Counted from the first letter of the stretch, positions 22,153-61,599 are shown. The stretch is DNA of 64,000 nucleotides from Acanthochlamys bracteata (GCA_019914995.1 CM034127.1:8618001-8682000); one strand, 5' to 3'. The notes: a model not told the origin generated them from the letters alone. Numbers and translations: made by a program.

Positions 22153-23648
22153 ATTTACGCAGGAAAAAAAGAAAAATTTTTCGGAAAGGCAAACTAGCCT
22201 CAAGAAAATCACTAACTCAAAACAATTACAAACTTTTATGTTACATTTTAAGTAAAAACTCTCACTATAATGCTTTGCTTCTATCTCTCACACTTGATGT
22301 TGTGAATGGTGTGATTGATGCTTCAAACAAATACTTCTTACCCATATATATAGTGTGTCCAAGAAGACTCTTGAATTTCCAAACCGTTGTCATTCAATCT
22401 TCGCATTAATTGAGTCCTTTAGCTTTCTATCTTCCATCAGATGCTTCAACTTCTTTAACCTTCCAACTTCATGGGTAATATTTTATCTTCCTTAACTTTT
22501 AGCATTTCAACATGAATGCATATTTAATTTGTTGCATTCTAATTAATCACTAATTTACATAGTGGTTTTATAATGTCTAACAGAATCAAGTATATGTTCT
22601 ATAGAGATCTCCCTCATCTTCCCTTTTCTGGAGCACAGGTTCTTCACTTTTGAGTTTCCAATATTCTGCACTGCATAGGAAATGGCAACTTCTTTCTAAT
22701 TATCTAGCTTTAATAATGATTGTAGAAATGCATGAACCTTTGTGGTCCTAGGATTGACCTTGCCTATTGATCAAGTATATGTTCTATACAGATCTAGGGT
22801 GACTTGTTGCTAGTACTTGAAGAAAAATTTGATTTGGTGACTTTGACTTAGGTTATCATGTTCTTGGTTCTATTCTTTCAGCTAATATCATTATCAAGAA
22901 GAATGTATTACACCTCTTATCATAGCACCTGCAAACACCCAAGATAATTGAAGTTGATTGAAGAATATATCAACATGCTATAAGTTATGGATTATGGCTT
23001 ACTTATCATTAAGGGTCCTAGTTTTTATCCACTGATTGACCTGTGGAAAGATCCATACTGTCATTTAGGAATGTGCAAGACTTCACTAAACAACCCTGTA
23101 TTTAATGGTTTGTATACATATGCTTTATATTATTAGGTATAGGAAGCAAGATTTTTAATACAATAGGAGGGTGGCTAGGCCATTAACTCTCCAAGAGAGA
23201 GGTTGGTCTTTCCATTCATCAACAGTGCTGGATTCTTGCAAGAAAGAGAAAGCAAAGATTTAAGTAGTGGAAAGAATAGTGACTACTTCAGAATGCAACT
23301 AAAATATGTTAGCAACCAGAAATTTAGCTTGGCTTATTAACTGAAAGAAATTTAGCTTGGCTGGTTGTTGCTTACTAGGGTCATCATTCATGAAAGGTCC
23401 ATATCTCATATGTTGACATCACTTTTACAGGTATGTAAGTTGCAGAAAACCCAATTACATGAGATATTTCATTCTTTGAAATTTGCGTTGTAACGGACGT
23501 TGGTCTGTCAAAGTCTTTATAGAATCTTCATGATTTAGAGGCTTTTGAAATCATCCTTTTTAGAAGACAGTTCAATCGAATCATGAGGAGTGAGCTACTG
23601 ACAATGAGCTTATGCCAGATATTTTTGCCTGATTCGAGATAAACTTGT

Positions 23649-23688
23649 AAGTTCTCATGTATACATACAAGTTCTCATGTATACATAG
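23649..23688 (+). repeat. Two-copy 20-bp tandem repeat
   Basis: AAGTTCTCATGTATACATAC followed at once by the same 20-mer with one base changed; each unit contains the palindrome ATGTATACAT. Confidence 0.8.
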
Positions 23689-24688
23689 TTCTATTGAATA
23701 TGATAATCTAATTAGGCGGAATATTTACTTTATATCTTTCCGGATTGAGCGTGATCCTTATGAAATTTCATCTCATAGAACAGTAAACGGAAGGGCATTG
23801 AGAGGGATGTTTGGTGAAGGAAGATAAACATTCCTGGGAAGGTACATTAAATTGATAAGTTAGTTCCTATTCATTTCTGTGCTTAAATACAACAATTTCT
23901 TGTTGCTATCTTCTCAATGTGTCTTCCTTTTTTCTTGCAGGCCAGTCCGACAACCAGAGCTTTCTTATTTTGGCGTACAGATCAGAAAGCCCTTGTGGTT
24001 GAGCGACCAGTAAAAATGTTAACCAGTGGCTGTCTTCACTGATAACTTGCTTATATATCAGAAGCATGTTATATCGATGAAGCCAACCGACCATGTCTAT
24101 CACCAGCCAAATGTTTCTGCTGCTCATTGCCTCATTAGAGTAATTGCATCCTTTCTCTTGCAATGACTTCAATGATTACCATTACAACCAGAGCTCCCGA
24201 ACAGCTAAACCAGAAAGTCGTATTGTCCCTGATGGGTAAAACGGACAGTCTCGTCGTACTCTTAATTAACAAAGTTTCTTTTCTTTAAACACGTTGCAAT
24301 GAAACAGGAACACATCACGATGGAAAACTCAAACATCACTTATCAAAAAAGGTACTAGTGATAAGGCAAACTTCATAGCTATCACAGCCAAGATTCCCTT
24401 CAAGCTAAAAATAAATTGAATATTGAAGGTATCTTAAACATGTAAAAAGTCTTATTAGATATTGGAGCCATCACACTACAATGAGTACATTTAGACTTCT
24501 GGATTAATTTACAATATCTCGGGCGAAGAACTCGTATATTTGCAGGGTAATATAATGATGAATACTAACTGATTCTGTCGATAGAAGTTACAGCAACTTA
24601 AATACACTACAATTCGCTGTACAAATTATTATTGTTAACCATGTGTCGGAAGTGATAGGGTCACCTATGACAGACATTCAGCTGTAGA

Positions 24689-51762
<27,074 letters not shown>

Positions 51763-51905
51763 CGATACGAGCGCTGCTGCTTGGCTGCTGCTGCTCCAGT
51801 GAGGGCTTGAATTTAGAAGAATGGTTGGGTTGCCTGGGCTCGGACACTGTTGGCTTCCTTCAGTCTAGTATTCCCCAGCAGCGTCATCCGAAGATGAGTT
51901 TGGGA
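51763..51905 (-). promoter_or_regulatory. Presumed GCN5 5' leader and proximal promoter
   Basis: GC-richer stretch directly upstream of the GCN5 start, with CAG/CTG-type triplets near the ATG. It ends abruptly at AT-rich repeats from 51906. No TATA box or other element can be assigned with confidence. Confidence 0.35.
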
Positions 51906-52510
51906 AAGCGTCTAAAATAAATTTATTTTAAAATTTTTTAAAGAATTATATATTATAATTCTATAACATATAATTTAATTATAATTTAAGTTTTTATAAA
52001 ATTCTTTTAGTTACTGTAAATATATTTGTATTAATAAAATATTTTAAAATTTTCTAAAAAATAAATCATTATATTAAAAAATAATAATAATTAAATAATA
52101 ACAAAATTTTTAACCTTATTAAATTTAAAATATAAATTTTACTAAAAATATAAATTAAAAAATTTAGTTAAACAGTATAAAGATTAGGAAGATAACTTTT
52201 TCAAAAAAGTTATATCAGAACTTTTTTTAACCGATTTAAAACTTTAAATTACTTAGGATCTCTGTTTGAATTATTGATAGTTATGGAGAAGACATTTGTG
52301 AGTATTTATAAAATAGATTTTTTTAAAAATAAAGAGTTTTTTTAAAAAATAAGCTTTATTTTTCTATCTAAAAAAATAATAAAAATATATAATTAACAGA
52401 TCTTATTATGTAAATTTTTTTTTATGTTTTAAATTTTTAATAAAATTTTTAAATATTTATAAAATATGTATTGAAAAATAAAAAATAAAAAATTAATGTA
52501 CAGGAAAGCA
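51906..52510. repeat. AT-rich family A repeats upstream of GCN5
   Basis: Two blocks, about 51906-52200 and 52275-52510. The second has the family order GAGTATTTATAAAATAGA, AATAATAAAAATATATAATT, TTTTTAATAAAATTTTTAAA, TATTGAAAAATAAAAAATAA. They begin within about 150 bp of the GCN5 start codon. Confidence 0.45.
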
Positions 52511-52559
52511 CCTTATCCAAATTTAAGAGTGATGGTGAAGGTTATATCCGCTTACCTTA

Positions 52560-53205
52560 TCCAAATTTAATAATTCTTCATTAAAAAGAAGAAAGAGAAG
52601 CAGCTCTCTATTCTTTCACTATTTTATAATTATATGTGTACCAACTATATCGACAAGAGAGAAAATAAATTTATTTTATTTTATATTTTTTTATTTTTTA
52701 AAATTTATTTAATTTATTATTAACTTTTAATTTAATATTATTCAATTGAATATTTATTTTTTATTTGATATTTTTAATATAATAATTTATAATTTTGTAT
52801 TATTATTTAATTTCAATTGATTTAATTAGTAGAGAAAATAATAAATTATTTGAATTTTTAATATTTAATAATTGATATAATTTTATTAATTATATATAAT
52901 GTTAATAAATTGGATTAATATAAAAAATTCCATCTAAAAGTTATATTAATTTATTTAAATTTATATTAATAAATTAGTTTAAAACTTTATTAATAAAAGT
53001 TAGATTAAGATATTTAAACTTCAAAAAAATTACTACCATTATTCATTTATTTATCTATTTATCAAAATAAATTAATTATTAATTTTAGTATATATTAAAA
53101 TATAATAGATTAAAATAATTATTTTTCTATCTGTTATTTTATTATATTTGTTTTTAGTTTTTTATTTACTTTTATTTAGTAGCATGTATCAAAACATACG
53201 GTTAA
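52560..53205. repeat. AT-rich repeat family C, copy 2
   Basis: Shares with 2040-2720 the phrases GGATTAATATAAAAAATTCC / AGATTAATATAAAAAATTAA, ATCTAAAAGTTAT, TATTAATAAAAGTTAGATTA, a CATTTATTTATCTA segment and a terminal ATGTATCAAAACATACGG. A dispersed repeat of unknown class. Confidence 0.4.
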
Positions 53206-53499
53206 ATGCTCATATTAGATTCACCGTTAGAACTTAGAACGATACAAGACATATTTTAAATTTTTATAATTTTATTTTTTTTCGTCAGCTTTTGAATTTC
53301 GAACAGTTTTTATGTTTCAATTATACAAAAAATTCAGAATTTTATTTTTATATACGGAACTCAAATTTTAATTTTTTTATTTACATATTTTTCAATATAA
53401 TTATATTTTTTAATTTTGAACACATTTTTAAAATTTATTAAAACAAATATTAAAATTTACTTTTATTTTATTTTTTTTTTTTATTTTTACGAAAATTCA

Positions 53500-53757
53500 G
53501 TTACACATTTGAAACACGCATATATCTCTCTCCTATTCTCTCCGCGGCGCTCTCGCGATACGCGTTCTCGAGTGGCCGGCCGACGACACTATCGGGGTCT
53601 GATTCACTTTCATCTTCACCTTCCAGAACCCGCTCTTCATCGGGATTAAGTTCTTGATCTAGGTCTAGGTCTCGTTCTGGCTCTCGTTCGCGATCTCGAT
53701 CATTCACTTCCTCGTCTAGTTCCTCGCCAAGTAGTGGTAGCTCTCATTGCGAAGGTG
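53500..53757 (+). pseudogene. Orphan RS-domain exon (SR-protein-like)
   Basis: A GC-rich island in AT-rich surroundings reads SGSDSLSSSPSRTRSSSGLSS, a TGA at 53655-53657, then SRSRSRSGSRSRSRSFTSSS and SSSPSSGSSHCEGG, followed by a GTAAAC donor-like site near 53758. This is an Arg/Ser-rich domain as at the N-terminus of SR45/RNPS1-type splicing proteins. The TGA sits where a CGA arginine codon would keep the RS pattern, so it may be a CpG-to-TpG nonsense change. No RNA-recognition-motif exon was found downstream before the hAT element or after it. On the minus strand the same bases give an acidic/basic 68-codon frame, the mirror of the RS repeat. Confidence 0.4.
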
Positions 53758-55927
53758 GTAAACTTTTTGCTTAGGTAATTTCTTCTGTTCCAGAGAAATT
53801 GAAAAAAATTGTCTGCGTGGAGTTTGTATACTGATTAATAAATATTGTATTGTAAGAAAGTTTGAGAAATTATCAAAGAATTATTTAAGCTAAATTGATA
53901 GCTTTCGGTAGCGGTTTGAGGAATTATTTTCTCAACTGAATGGAATTTTGTTAAAAATGTGAGCAAGCATTCTAAGAATCATCTGAAATGAATAGATCGG
54001 CTACCATAATTCATGACTTGCGTCTGTAGTGTTACGTTAAGGAGCTGTTTTTTTGTTAAGGTGTCTTCTTTGACCAAAAAAAATTTTAGAAGCATTCCAA
54101 GTGATTATCCAGATAGAGTTGAAGTTTTGTCGGTTATTGGGTTTTAAGTTTGACACTTTAGATCAGGACTTGATTTTTGGGCTTAGTAAATCAATTTTTG
54201 TTGTGTTCAGTAAATGTTTGTAAAAGATAACCCTTTAGGGTGGCAAAATGGTTCACTTTAATGTGTTTTGTTAGCAACATTGAGAGGTGTTTGGAGGATT
54301 TCTTTAGCATAATAGTTATTGCTGCAAGTAATGTGCTATTGTTTGGAGAGCCAAAGATGTGGACCAGATCTCTCAGTGAAGTCTGCCTCACCACAGTGTC
54401 AGAGAACTTAGTTTGTCGTTCATGATAATTTCTTTTTGTAAATTTTGTTGTGGAGTATTGTCAGATGATATGTGGCTAGTGAGTTACTCTGGGATTTTAA
54501 TTGGCAGGAATAAAAGATACTATCAAAGCCTTGATTAGAGCTGCAGCCATGATTGTCTTTATTGTGTATGACTTTCAGTCTGCAGATTCAATGATGCTTG
54601 TTTGTATGCGTTAGGAAACTAATTGAATGTTAGACGTAAAAGCAAGGAATCATTCTTGCAAATAGGTTTCCTTGCTGTATTTTCCTCCATGCTATGGAGC
54701 TACTTTTTTAGCATATAGGCCCTACTGGTGTGTATTGATTGCATTAGTTATTTTTTGTTATCAATTTTTTATATTTGGACTAGTAGTTAGAAATTAATCT
54801 TTTGTTTGACTTGATATTGGTACATTCTTATGTGTCGCCGACCACACCTAGTGAGATGAGACTTTACTCTTTTTCTTTTGGTTGTTACTGTTGTGTGTTA
54901 TTACATGTCCTTTGACTGGAAACTGGTTGAACTATGTTTTGACTATTTGTATTTGCACACTTTTTACTATGTTTTTTATTGTAAAGAAATCTGGTATTCT
55001 AATTATATAGTCAAAGGAAATAGTCTTTTAGCATATTTGAATATGCACTCTTTTGACTATGTTCCAATTTTCTATATTAGTCTTTGCCAATATGATCATT
55101 TGGTGTTCTGCTGACTTGTTTTGGTTGTCAATAATTGTCTCAAGCCGTGGATTATTGAAAAGATTATGTATAAAACATGTGCTTTAGATAACTGGAAAGT
55201 TAGCAACTTGGGCTTGATTGTTTTTCTAGTTGAACAACTATGGTAGTCTGTTTGCTTGCTTCATTGGAAAATAGTATTAACATCCGTTAGTTAAATATAA
55301 GTTTATATTTGGGCATTAGAATTTTGCAGTCTGTTGTCTTATATGTTGGTAAGAAGCACGTAATGTAGGATTGGGACTATATGCTATTTCATTCTTGTAT
55401 GTATGCGAGGCTGCCTTTGCTTAAACAGGAACTTGCGGGGCTATTTGCTTTCTTCAGAACTTGGCGGACCTTTGGTTTTTTAGTTAGATTGATAAGCTTC
55501 CACACTTTGTGAAGCCTGGCATCTTTGATAATGGAGGCATAGCATAGTGGTAGTACTACCTTGCATCACTGACAACTTTAGAACTTATTTAATAGTGCAA
55601 GAGAGTTGTTCAATTTGCTGTTTAATTGTTCTTATTTGTGCATTTTTCTTGTTGCATAAACGATAGTTTATGAAATTAAAAGTATCCCTTATGCATCCCT
55701 GACAAGGAGATTTGTATTGTTACTGTAGGCATTTATTGGTTGCAATATAGGAAGTTTTCTTTTCTGGTTTTAGCTGTTATTAATTATTGCTAGATTCTTT
55801 ACTCCGTATCGCCGTTAGAGCAATATTTTTGTCACTAAACTAGCAGCCTCTCTCTGAAATTTTCTCTTTACCTATTGATACAATGAAAAAATGCGACTTT
55901 CTATTTACTTTTTGCCCAAGAAATTCA
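53758..55927. other. Intron-like or intergenic T-rich region
   Basis: Plus-strand T-rich sequence of plant-intron character, with no exon recognised. It could be the intron following the RS exon, later interrupted by the hAT element. Short frames (61 and 78 codons) are T-rich and unsupported. Confidence 0.4.
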
Positions 55928-56232
55928 TTTGTTTGCATGGTCGTTAAAATGCCGATTTAAATATTAAAATTTTACGATTTACGATTTTATTTTACCAAAA
56001 CGATCACATTTAGTTTAGGATCGCATATTGTCTAGGATTGTACCAGGATCGCAATCTTAATCGTGAAATCGATAAGATCGTCGATCCTGCATACGATTTT
56101 ACGATTTCTGTTTTCAAGAATTATTTTGCAATTAAGCATTGATGAGGGGGTTTTTTGAAAAAACGCATACATAGCTCCAGTCTCTCCAGCGCTCGCTCGG
56201 ACACTTTAGAAATCTCTAAAGGCCTAAATCTC

Positions 56233-56490
56233 TAATTTCTTCGTCTTCCTCTTCGATCAACACCGCGTCTCGTTTCCAAATCAACCTCGATTGCTGAAAT
56301 TCTTCTTCAATTCAAACTCTGATTCAATTCTTCGTAGAGTTCGAAGAGCTCCTCAGCTTTTAATTTTCTTCGTCTTTCTCTTCGATCATCACCGCATCTC
56401 GTCTTCGAATTAACGCCGATTGCCGGAATTCTTCTTCAATTCAAACTCTGATTCAATTCTTCTTGAAGTTCGAAGAGCTCTACAGGTTCT
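56233..56490 (+). repeat. 129-bp tandem duplication in hAT leader
   Basis: CTTCGTCTTCCTCTTCGATC at 56239 recurs as CTTCGTCTTTCTCTTCGATC at 56368, and ATTCTTCTTCAATTCAAACT plus GTTCGAAGAGCTC repeat at the same 129-bp spacing. Roughly 88-90% identical. It lies in the presumed 5' UTR, between the left end and the transposase. Confidence 0.85.
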
Positions 56491-56507
56491 ACTGAGGTAC
56501 GTTTCAA

Positions 56508-56531
56508 CTCTCTCTCTCTCTCTCTCTCTCT
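56508..56531 (+). repeat. (CT)n microsatellite
   Basis: Twelve CT dinucleotides in the hAT leader, just after a GAGGTACG donor-like site. Confidence 0.85.
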
Positions 56532-57341
56532 TATTGAAAGATTTTTTTCTCTGCTTCGTTCCGATTTTTTGTTTTCTCTGTTGATAGATTAAAGAATGGA
56601 GATGAATTGTTTGAAATTGCTCTGTTGAAGTGTTAATTGTTATTTCTCTGTTTGTTGATTGAAGATGAATTGATTGAAAAGAATTTCTCTATTGATTTTT
56701 ATTTCTCTATTGATTGATTGAGGAAGAATCGAAGAATTGTTTGAAAATACGTTTCTCTATTAATTTTTCTTTCTCTGTTAATCGTTCGATAAGAGAAATT
56801 GCCTAGATGGGAAGATGAGAAAAAAAAATTGCTTTGACTAAAAGACGAGGATTAGATTGGCTATTAGGTAGAACAGTAGGAGAAGGAAAAAATTGTTATT
56901 ACTTGTTAGTTGTTATAACTTACGATCTAGGACAGTTGCTAGCACTTGCACTTAGCAGCTAGCACCCAGTAGTTCCTTTTACTTATTTTTCTTCTAGTCA
57001 CAGTAGCTAGTAGATTGGGTAGGAGTTGTAGGATAGTGCCAGTAAGGAAAATAGCTTGGTTGAGAAGATGAGAGTTGGACTGGGTACTTGGGTAGGACAG
57101 TAAACAGTTGAAAAAAATTGTTTGAAAGATTACTATTATAACTTATGAGTTATAAGTTATAACTTACGATGTAGCCACATTATTTTTACTTATTTTCCTT
57201 CGACTTTTTTTTGGTCAAGTTTTACTTAATTAAGAGTTATGAACTTATGATTTATATAGTTATGTTCAGTATGTCAATATATATACAAAGATTGATTTGG
57301 TTTTAATTTGTTAATTACAGTTTGTTAAAACATACGCCAAG

Positions 57342-60103
57342 GTGTCTGCATCTGGTTCTGGGAAAGATAAGAAAAAAAATACTTGTAGATGTAAGTCTGA
57401 TGTGGGTTGGGAGCATGTTATAGATGTAGACAATAATTTTAGAAAAGTGAAGTGCAAGTATTATCAAAAGGTTTTTAGTGGGGGTATTTTTCGTTTCAAA
57501 CATCACTTAGCTTGTACACATAAAAATGTTGAACCATATCAGCAAGTTTTCGAAGAAGTAAGATTAAAGTTTTATGAGCTCCTAGTAATAATTCAAGAAG
57601 CTTCAGATAAGAAGAAAAGAAAAATATTTGGTGAGGGAGATAACTCTGGAGATGAAAGAATACAACAATTTTCAAAGCAAAAGGAAGTGAAGAGTATGTT
57701 TGGGAAGAAGTCTCTTAGGTTAGGAAACACACAAATAAGCATTAATCATTTGATGAAAACAGAGTTGAGGGAAGACTCTTGTTAACAAATAGCTTGTTTT
57801 TTTTACATAAGTGTAATTTTTTTTAATTGTGTAAAAAATTCTGAGTTTTTGAAAATGCTTGAGTTAGTTGGTAGGTATGGTGCTGGACTTAAGCCTCCTT
57901 CTTATCATGAAATTAGGAAAAACTTATTTGAAAAAAGAAGTAAGTCGTGTAAGGATTTTGCTTGAGGACGATAAAGTAGAGTGGAGAAAAATTGGTTGTT
58001 CTATTATGTTTGATGGCTGGACTGATAACAAAAAATGATTTATATGCAATTTCTTAGTGAATAGTCCTAAGGGAACAGTTTTCTTATCTTCTGTTGATAC
58101 TTCAGATATTTCTAAAATGGCTGATAGAATTTTGGAGATGTTAGATGATATTGTAGAGAGGGTTGGAGAGAAAAATGTTGTACAAATCATTACTGATAAT
58201 GCTGTAAATTATAAAGCAGCAGGAGAGAGGTTAATGGAGTAAAGAAAAAAGCTATATTGGACCCCTTGTGTTGCCCACTGTATTGATCTTATTTTGGAGG
58301 ATTTTGAGAAGAAGTTAAAAGTTCATAATGTGATAATTATGAAGGGAAGAAGGATTACAACTTATATTTATGGAAGGACGATATTTATTTCTATGTTGAG
58401 ACATTTACAAAGAGAGAGATTTGATTAGACCGGGTGCAACTCGATTTGCGACTTCGTACTTGACCTTAGGATGTCTCTATGAACATAAGGGTGTGCTAAT
58501 GAGTATGTTCAGCTCTAATGCCCGGAAGTCAAGTAAATTTTCAACCAAACAAAATGGAAAGCAAATCCAACACACGATTTTGGATAGTAGATTTTGGCGA
58601 AATATCCATACATGTTTGAAAGCCGCTTATTCTCTTATTAAAGTGCTGCGATTGGTTGATTCAGATGAGAAACTAGCAATGGGTTTCATTTATAGGGAGA
58701 TGGATCATGCAAAGGAGAAGATACGGTTAAATTTTGCTCATGTCAAGAAAAGGTAAATACTTTTATAAGTTTAACTGTTTAATGTTTAAGTGTTCAACTT
58801 GAATGTTTCATCATTGTTAATTTGTTATTGTTTGTTACTCATAAATTTCTTTGAATTTCTTATAGCTATGAGGCTGTGGAAAAAATTATTGATGAAAGGT
58901 GGGAGCCTCAACTGCATAGACCTTTGCATGCTGCAGCTTACTATTTAAACCCTAGGTATCATTATTCTTCTGATTTTAAGGATGATGCAGAGGTAAAAAT
59001 TGGATTTTATAATTGTTTAGAGAGAATGGTAGCTGATGCAAATGAGAGAGAAAAGATAGATTTGCAATTTGCGGCTTTTAAACATCAAAGAGGATTGTTT
59101 GGCATCAACCCTACGATAACAGTAAGGGAAAAGAAAGATCCAGCTGATTGGTGGGATTCATTTGGAGCTGAGTGTGCAGAGTTGCAAAAGTTTGCTATTC
59201 GAATTCTAAGCTTGACTTGTAGTTCTTCTGGCTGTGAACGCAATTGAAGTGCATTTGAAATGGTAAGATATTTACATATTCATATTGACATATTGTCTAT
59301 TTTTATATATTTTATATATTAACTAATTTATAAGACTTTTTTTATCGTTTAGGTTCATACAAAAAGAAGAAATCATTTGCATCAACAGAAGATGAATGAC
59401 TTGGTATTTGTTATGTGTAATTTAAAACTGAAAGAAAGAAACATGAGAAGTATAAGCTCAAGTACTTTTGATGATCTTCCCTCTGACGATGAGTGGATTG
59501 TTGAAGAAGAGTAAGAAGCTGATCATATTGGCCATGAATGGCTTAATATTCTTGACAAAACTTCAGGTAAATGTTATCTTAATTGTTTAATGCTTTAAGT
59601 AGTTGAATGCTATTATGCTATATGTTTTCTGTCCACTGTCCAGAAACTTTTTCTGCCCATTATCTAGAAATATTTTCTGTCCACTGTTCAGAAATATTTT
59701 TTGTGCACTGTATGTAGTATGCTTATTACTTATGAATGCTATTATGATTTCTGAAGCTTTTGAGGTAACTGAAATGCTTTTAAGTTATTGTCCTCACTGT
59801 TTAACATAATATACAATATATTTCTATAGGCTGTAATGAAAATGAAAAAGTAAGTGCTTTGAAGAAATTGAGAGTCATGAGAGTAAATCTGATAGTGAGG
59901 TGGAGATTCATGATTTTTATGAAGATGTTGCCACTAAAGAAAAGCAACCAATAGATAATGTTGATTTAGATAACATTGCTTCTCATGCTGGAAGTTTTAG
60001 TGGCGCTAGTGGAGATGAAGTTTACGATGAGAAAGAAGATGTGGATGGAGATGAAAATGATTGTGATTTATTTGATGATATTTCTGTTGATAATTTTTAT
60101 TAA
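57342..60103 (+). pseudogene. hAT transposase (BED, DUF659 and hAT-C domains), broken
   Basis: Exon 1, after the acceptor TTAATTACAG at 57320, encodes SASGSGKDKKKN..., a BED zinc finger (KVKCKYYQKVFSGGIFRFKH; the second Cys of the usual C-x-x-C is Tyr) and a linker. The initiator appears as GTG at 57342 rather than ATG. A stop at 57783 precedes a DUF659-like part (MLELVGRYGAGLKPPSYHEI; IMFDGWTD with the likely catalytic Asp; IITDNAVNYKAAGERLME; TPCVAHCIDLIL) containing several stops and frameshifts. 58421-58756 and 58876-59247 give RPGATRFATSYLTL, DSRFWRNI, ERWEPQLHRPLHAAAYYLNP and the hAT dimerisation motif WWDSFGAECAELQKFAIRIL...CERN*SAFEM. A TGA replaces the Trp of RNWSAFE. The last exon ends in an acidic tail at 60103. 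Confidence 0.9.
59625..59712 (+). repeat. 24-bp tandem repeat, 3.6 copies
   Basis: TTTTCTGTCCACTGTCCAGA repeats with a 24-bp period at 59625, 59649, 59673 and 59697 with point changes, giving CPLSRNFF-like repeats in one frame. It lies in a probable intron between the last two transposase segments. Confidence 0.8.
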
Positions 60104-60874
60104 GTTTGTATTTGAAATTTGAAGTATTGGATGCTATTCTTATTGTAGGATTGTAACATTGACCATTGAGTAATGACACTTCGTTGTAGGCTTGTAAGTT
60201 GTAAACTTGTAACAACATTATTTTTGCTTGTTTGTTTATGTAGACTTGCAGTCTTGTTGACTTGTTGCTATAAACTTATGAATTATGATAGTAGCAAAAT
60301 ATTGAATTAGTGATTGTTTATGGTTACAGTCTTGCTGTATGTATTTTGCACTTGCAGTGTGTTGAATTGTTGATGAATGAAGTGCTTCAATTATGAATTT
60401 ATGGTTGTTTAACATAAAAAAATACATATGATCTGAAAGCTGAAAGTGCCTCTGATTTGATGTAAATTTTAAATATTTAGTCATTTCAGTGTTGATTTTT
60501 TTTAAAATATCAATATGACAATAGGCATGTTACGTTATTAAATAAGTATATAGTTACAATGAAGAAAATGTAACATCTATAAAGTCTGAACATGAACAAC
60601 AAGTACTAAGCAAGTGCACATAGACTAATGGACAGCAGTCAGCACTAAGCAAGTGCACAACATTTGCTTGATGTAATTAGATCCATCTTGAGGACAACAC
60701 ACAGCAAGCTTCCTTATAAAAAAACAAGTTCATTAGTAAAAAAATTTTAAAGATATTTAAAAAATTTACCGAAAAGTAAAATCTTACGATCCTATTTAAA
60801 ATTTTGATTTTACGATCCTACTTGAGGCCAACGATCTTACTTAAAATTTCGATTCTGATAACCTTGTTTGTTTG

Positions 60875-61080
60875 CCTAAAGTGTTCGCTCTTCTTATTGT
60901 TCTCGCTTTCTATCTCTTAAGTTGATGTTTTGGTGTGGAGATAATATAGTAGTTAGCTATTAGTGGAAGGTTCCTTATTATTGCACAGCTAAATGAGCCA
61001 GTTTGTAGCCTTGAAGTATGTTTATTTCAAGCGAGTTGTCGATTAATTTATTTTTGGTGTGTTTTGAATTGTACACGGTG
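60875..61080. other. Region right of the hAT element
   Basis: Continues the T-rich intron-like sequence seen to the left of the element (empty-site continuity across TTTGTTTG). No gene recognised. Confidence 0.4.
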
Positions 61081-61089
61081 ATCTCAAAA

Positions 61090-61310
61090 GTAGAAGGTAG
61101 CCCTTAGGGAAGCATAACAACAAGAAATAATAGGTAGCTATGCTCTTAGCACATCTTTTATTTGATGAATTATGGATCGACATTGTAGTAATGATAATAT
61201 TTCGTTGAATTTTAGTTAGAAATCTTGACATTTTTTCTAAAATTTTAAAGCGAGCTTTCCACATGTCAAAAGCTTGTTCAATAGTACTTCTACATAAAGA
61301 TTACTTCTAG
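61090..61310 (-). pseudogene. PIF/Harbinger transposase C-terminal remnant (minus)
   Basis: On the minus strand: STIEQAFDMWKARFKILEKM, then SRFLTKIQRNIIITTMSIHN. This matches the end of plant Harbinger transposases, where RNVIER-FGVLKARF-IL is followed by ...IV-A-MAIHN(F/Y)IR. The DDE catalytic part is missing. Confidence 0.7.
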
Positions 61311-61599
61311 TTGAAATTTTTTTTTGGACTTCTTAATTTTCGCAACTAAGCTGGACCTACACGTTAAAAGTCATTATGATGATGTATGCCTTTACTTGTA
61401 TACGAAATTATATAATTTGATTTGTGTCCATAATCTACATCCACCAAATAATATTTGTTGCCTAAAGAATAAGGGCTATTATATAGTCTTTTCGATAACA
61501 AATATTATTTAGTGGACCCAAGTTACAAATATAGATAAGATTTTATGGTTCTGTATATAGGTGAAGGCATACGATATCATTTTAAATATTTATGATGTG

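Larger units (their letters stand above)
21063..24688. other. Intergenic between convergent PPR and GCN5 genes
   Basis: PPR (plus) and GCN5 (minus) converge here, so the stretch holds both 3' UTRs. I found no coding gene. A sharp polypyrimidine-TTGCAG followed by an open 33-codon stretch at about 23940-24038 looks like a terminal exon (ASPTTRAFLFWRTDQKALVV) but has no partner exon. The phrase ATCAAGTATATGTTCTATA occurs at about 22584 and 22767, and TTGACCTTGCCTAT at about 22007 and 22753, suggesting local duplications. Confidence 0.5.
55936..60866 (+). mobile_element. Nearly full-length hAT transposon, 4.93 kb
   Basis: Ends CATGGTCGTTAAAATGCCGA and, on the opposite strand, CAAGGTTATCAGAATCGAAA form imperfect terminal inverted repeats. 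A perfect 8-bp target duplication TTTGTTTG lies at 55928-55935 and 60867-60874, diagnostic of hAT. Subterminal regions carry repeated TACGATTTTA / CGATC(C/T)TA motifs on both sides. The interior has a leader with a 129-bp tandem duplication, a CT microsatellite, and a transposase gene on the plus strand (57342-60103) in several exons, now broken. The intact duplication suggests a fairly recent insertion, but the coding lesions show this copy cannot make its own transposase. Confidence 0.93.

Noticed and set aside
22113..22409. 98-codon frame starting with an SKTKTK repeat
   Set aside because: Translation of a CAAAGA microsatellite followed by non-conserved sequence.
52640..53480. Possible origin or matrix-attachment region from extreme AT content
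   Set aside because: AT content is explained by repeat family C; there is no specific motif to support either.
59625..59712. CRISPR-like regular repeats
   Set aside because: Repeats are directly adjacent with no spacers, and the context is a plant transposon.
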